Below are positions 5,306 to 5,400 of a stretch of DNA of 5,400 nt, in pieces; position 1 is the first letter of the stretch, and every line of letters begins with the position of its first letter. The position numbers were made by a program, and so were the translations under genes. Source of the stretch: Nitrospiraceae bacterium (GTDB lineage: Bacteria; Nitrospirota; Nitrospiria; Nitrospirales; Nitrospiraceae); the NCBI GenBank assembly GCA_014534095.1, contig JACVSD010000115.1:1-5400 (forward strand), given 5' to 3'. A model generated the notes under the pieces. It saw nothing but the letters and a program-made list of their open reading frames with translations, was not told where the DNA came from and ran no database searches.

Positions 5306-5400
5306 CATCGAGAGGAAATGAACGGTCATTCGCCCACATGCTGAACAAGATGGGCAACATGTGGTGATGGAAGAGGCCTCGGCTGGAGGGTGAGCATTCC
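5306..5400. other. Right-edge region with no supportable gene
   Basis: AGAGGAA at 5311-5317 directly precedes ATG 5318, a good-looking translation start, but that frame stops after eight codons at TGA 5342-5344. Two further tiny frames follow (ATG 5338 to TGA 5365-5367, ATG 5367 to TGA 5391-5393), each overlapping the stop before it. A 7-base inverted repeat, CCACATG (5334-5340) and CATGTGG (5358-5364), has no T run after it, so no terminator is called. The operon's end, or its next gene, lies beyond the window. Confidence 0.4.

Noticed and set aside
5334..5364. Terminator hairpin formed by CCACATG and CATGTGG.
   Set aside because: A 7-base stem with a 17-base loop and no following T run is too weak.
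5326..5400. End of a convergent minus-strand gene (frame open from 5400 to a TGA at 5328-5326).
   Set aside because: About 24 codons are visible with no motif; an open frame this short is expected by chance.

Overview
The window holds five genes on the plus strand, packed head to tail, that look like part of a cell-surface glycan (lipopolysaccharide or related polysaccharide) operon of a Gram-negative bacterium. In order they are a GmhB-type heptose bisphosphate phosphatase (176-793), a family 9 glycosyltransferase of the heptosyltransferase type (783-1922), a NodU/CmcH-family carbamoyltransferase (1903-3624), a family 2 glycosyltransferase with C-terminal membrane segments (about 3653-4708) and a small SAM-dependent methyltransferase (4730-5305). 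The first three overlap each other (11 and 20 bases), and the other gaps are under 30 bases, so the set is probably co-transcribed and translationally coupled.

The left edge (1-175) is intergenic. It carries an imperfect palindrome (38-119). It also has a good Shine-Dalgarno plus ATG on the minus strand (28 down to 12), suggesting that a divergent gene begins at position 14 and runs off the window. The right edge (5306-5400) has no supportable gene. A well-placed ribosome binding site there leads into a frame that stops after eight codons.

The genes suggest a simple working model. GmhB makes a heptose precursor, the GT9 enzyme transfers heptose (or a similar sugar), and the carbamoyltransferase decorates the glycan with O-carbamoyl. 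The GT2 enzyme then adds another sugar at the inner membrane, and the methyltransferase may modify it further. Heptose synthesis beside a carbamoyltransferase recalls the 7-O-carbamoylated inner-core heptose of Pseudomonas aeruginosa made by WapO, but the acceptor here is inferred.

The most unusual sequence feature is a pair of period-7 repeat arrays (GAGTGCT units at 3623-3646, CTCAGCA units at 3703-3739) in inverted orientation across the junction of the carbamoyltransferase and the GT2. They contain the stop codon of the first gene, contribute the ribosome binding site of the second, and are partly translated. A 17-bp tandem duplication (4698-4731) spans the next junction.

The moderately high GC content, heptameric repeats and dispersed-looking palindrome fit what I recall of Nitrospira-like genomes. 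That assignment is an impression, not something the window proves. I see no evidence for a wholly new system: the gene families are known, and the novelty lies in their combination and in the repeats at their junctions.
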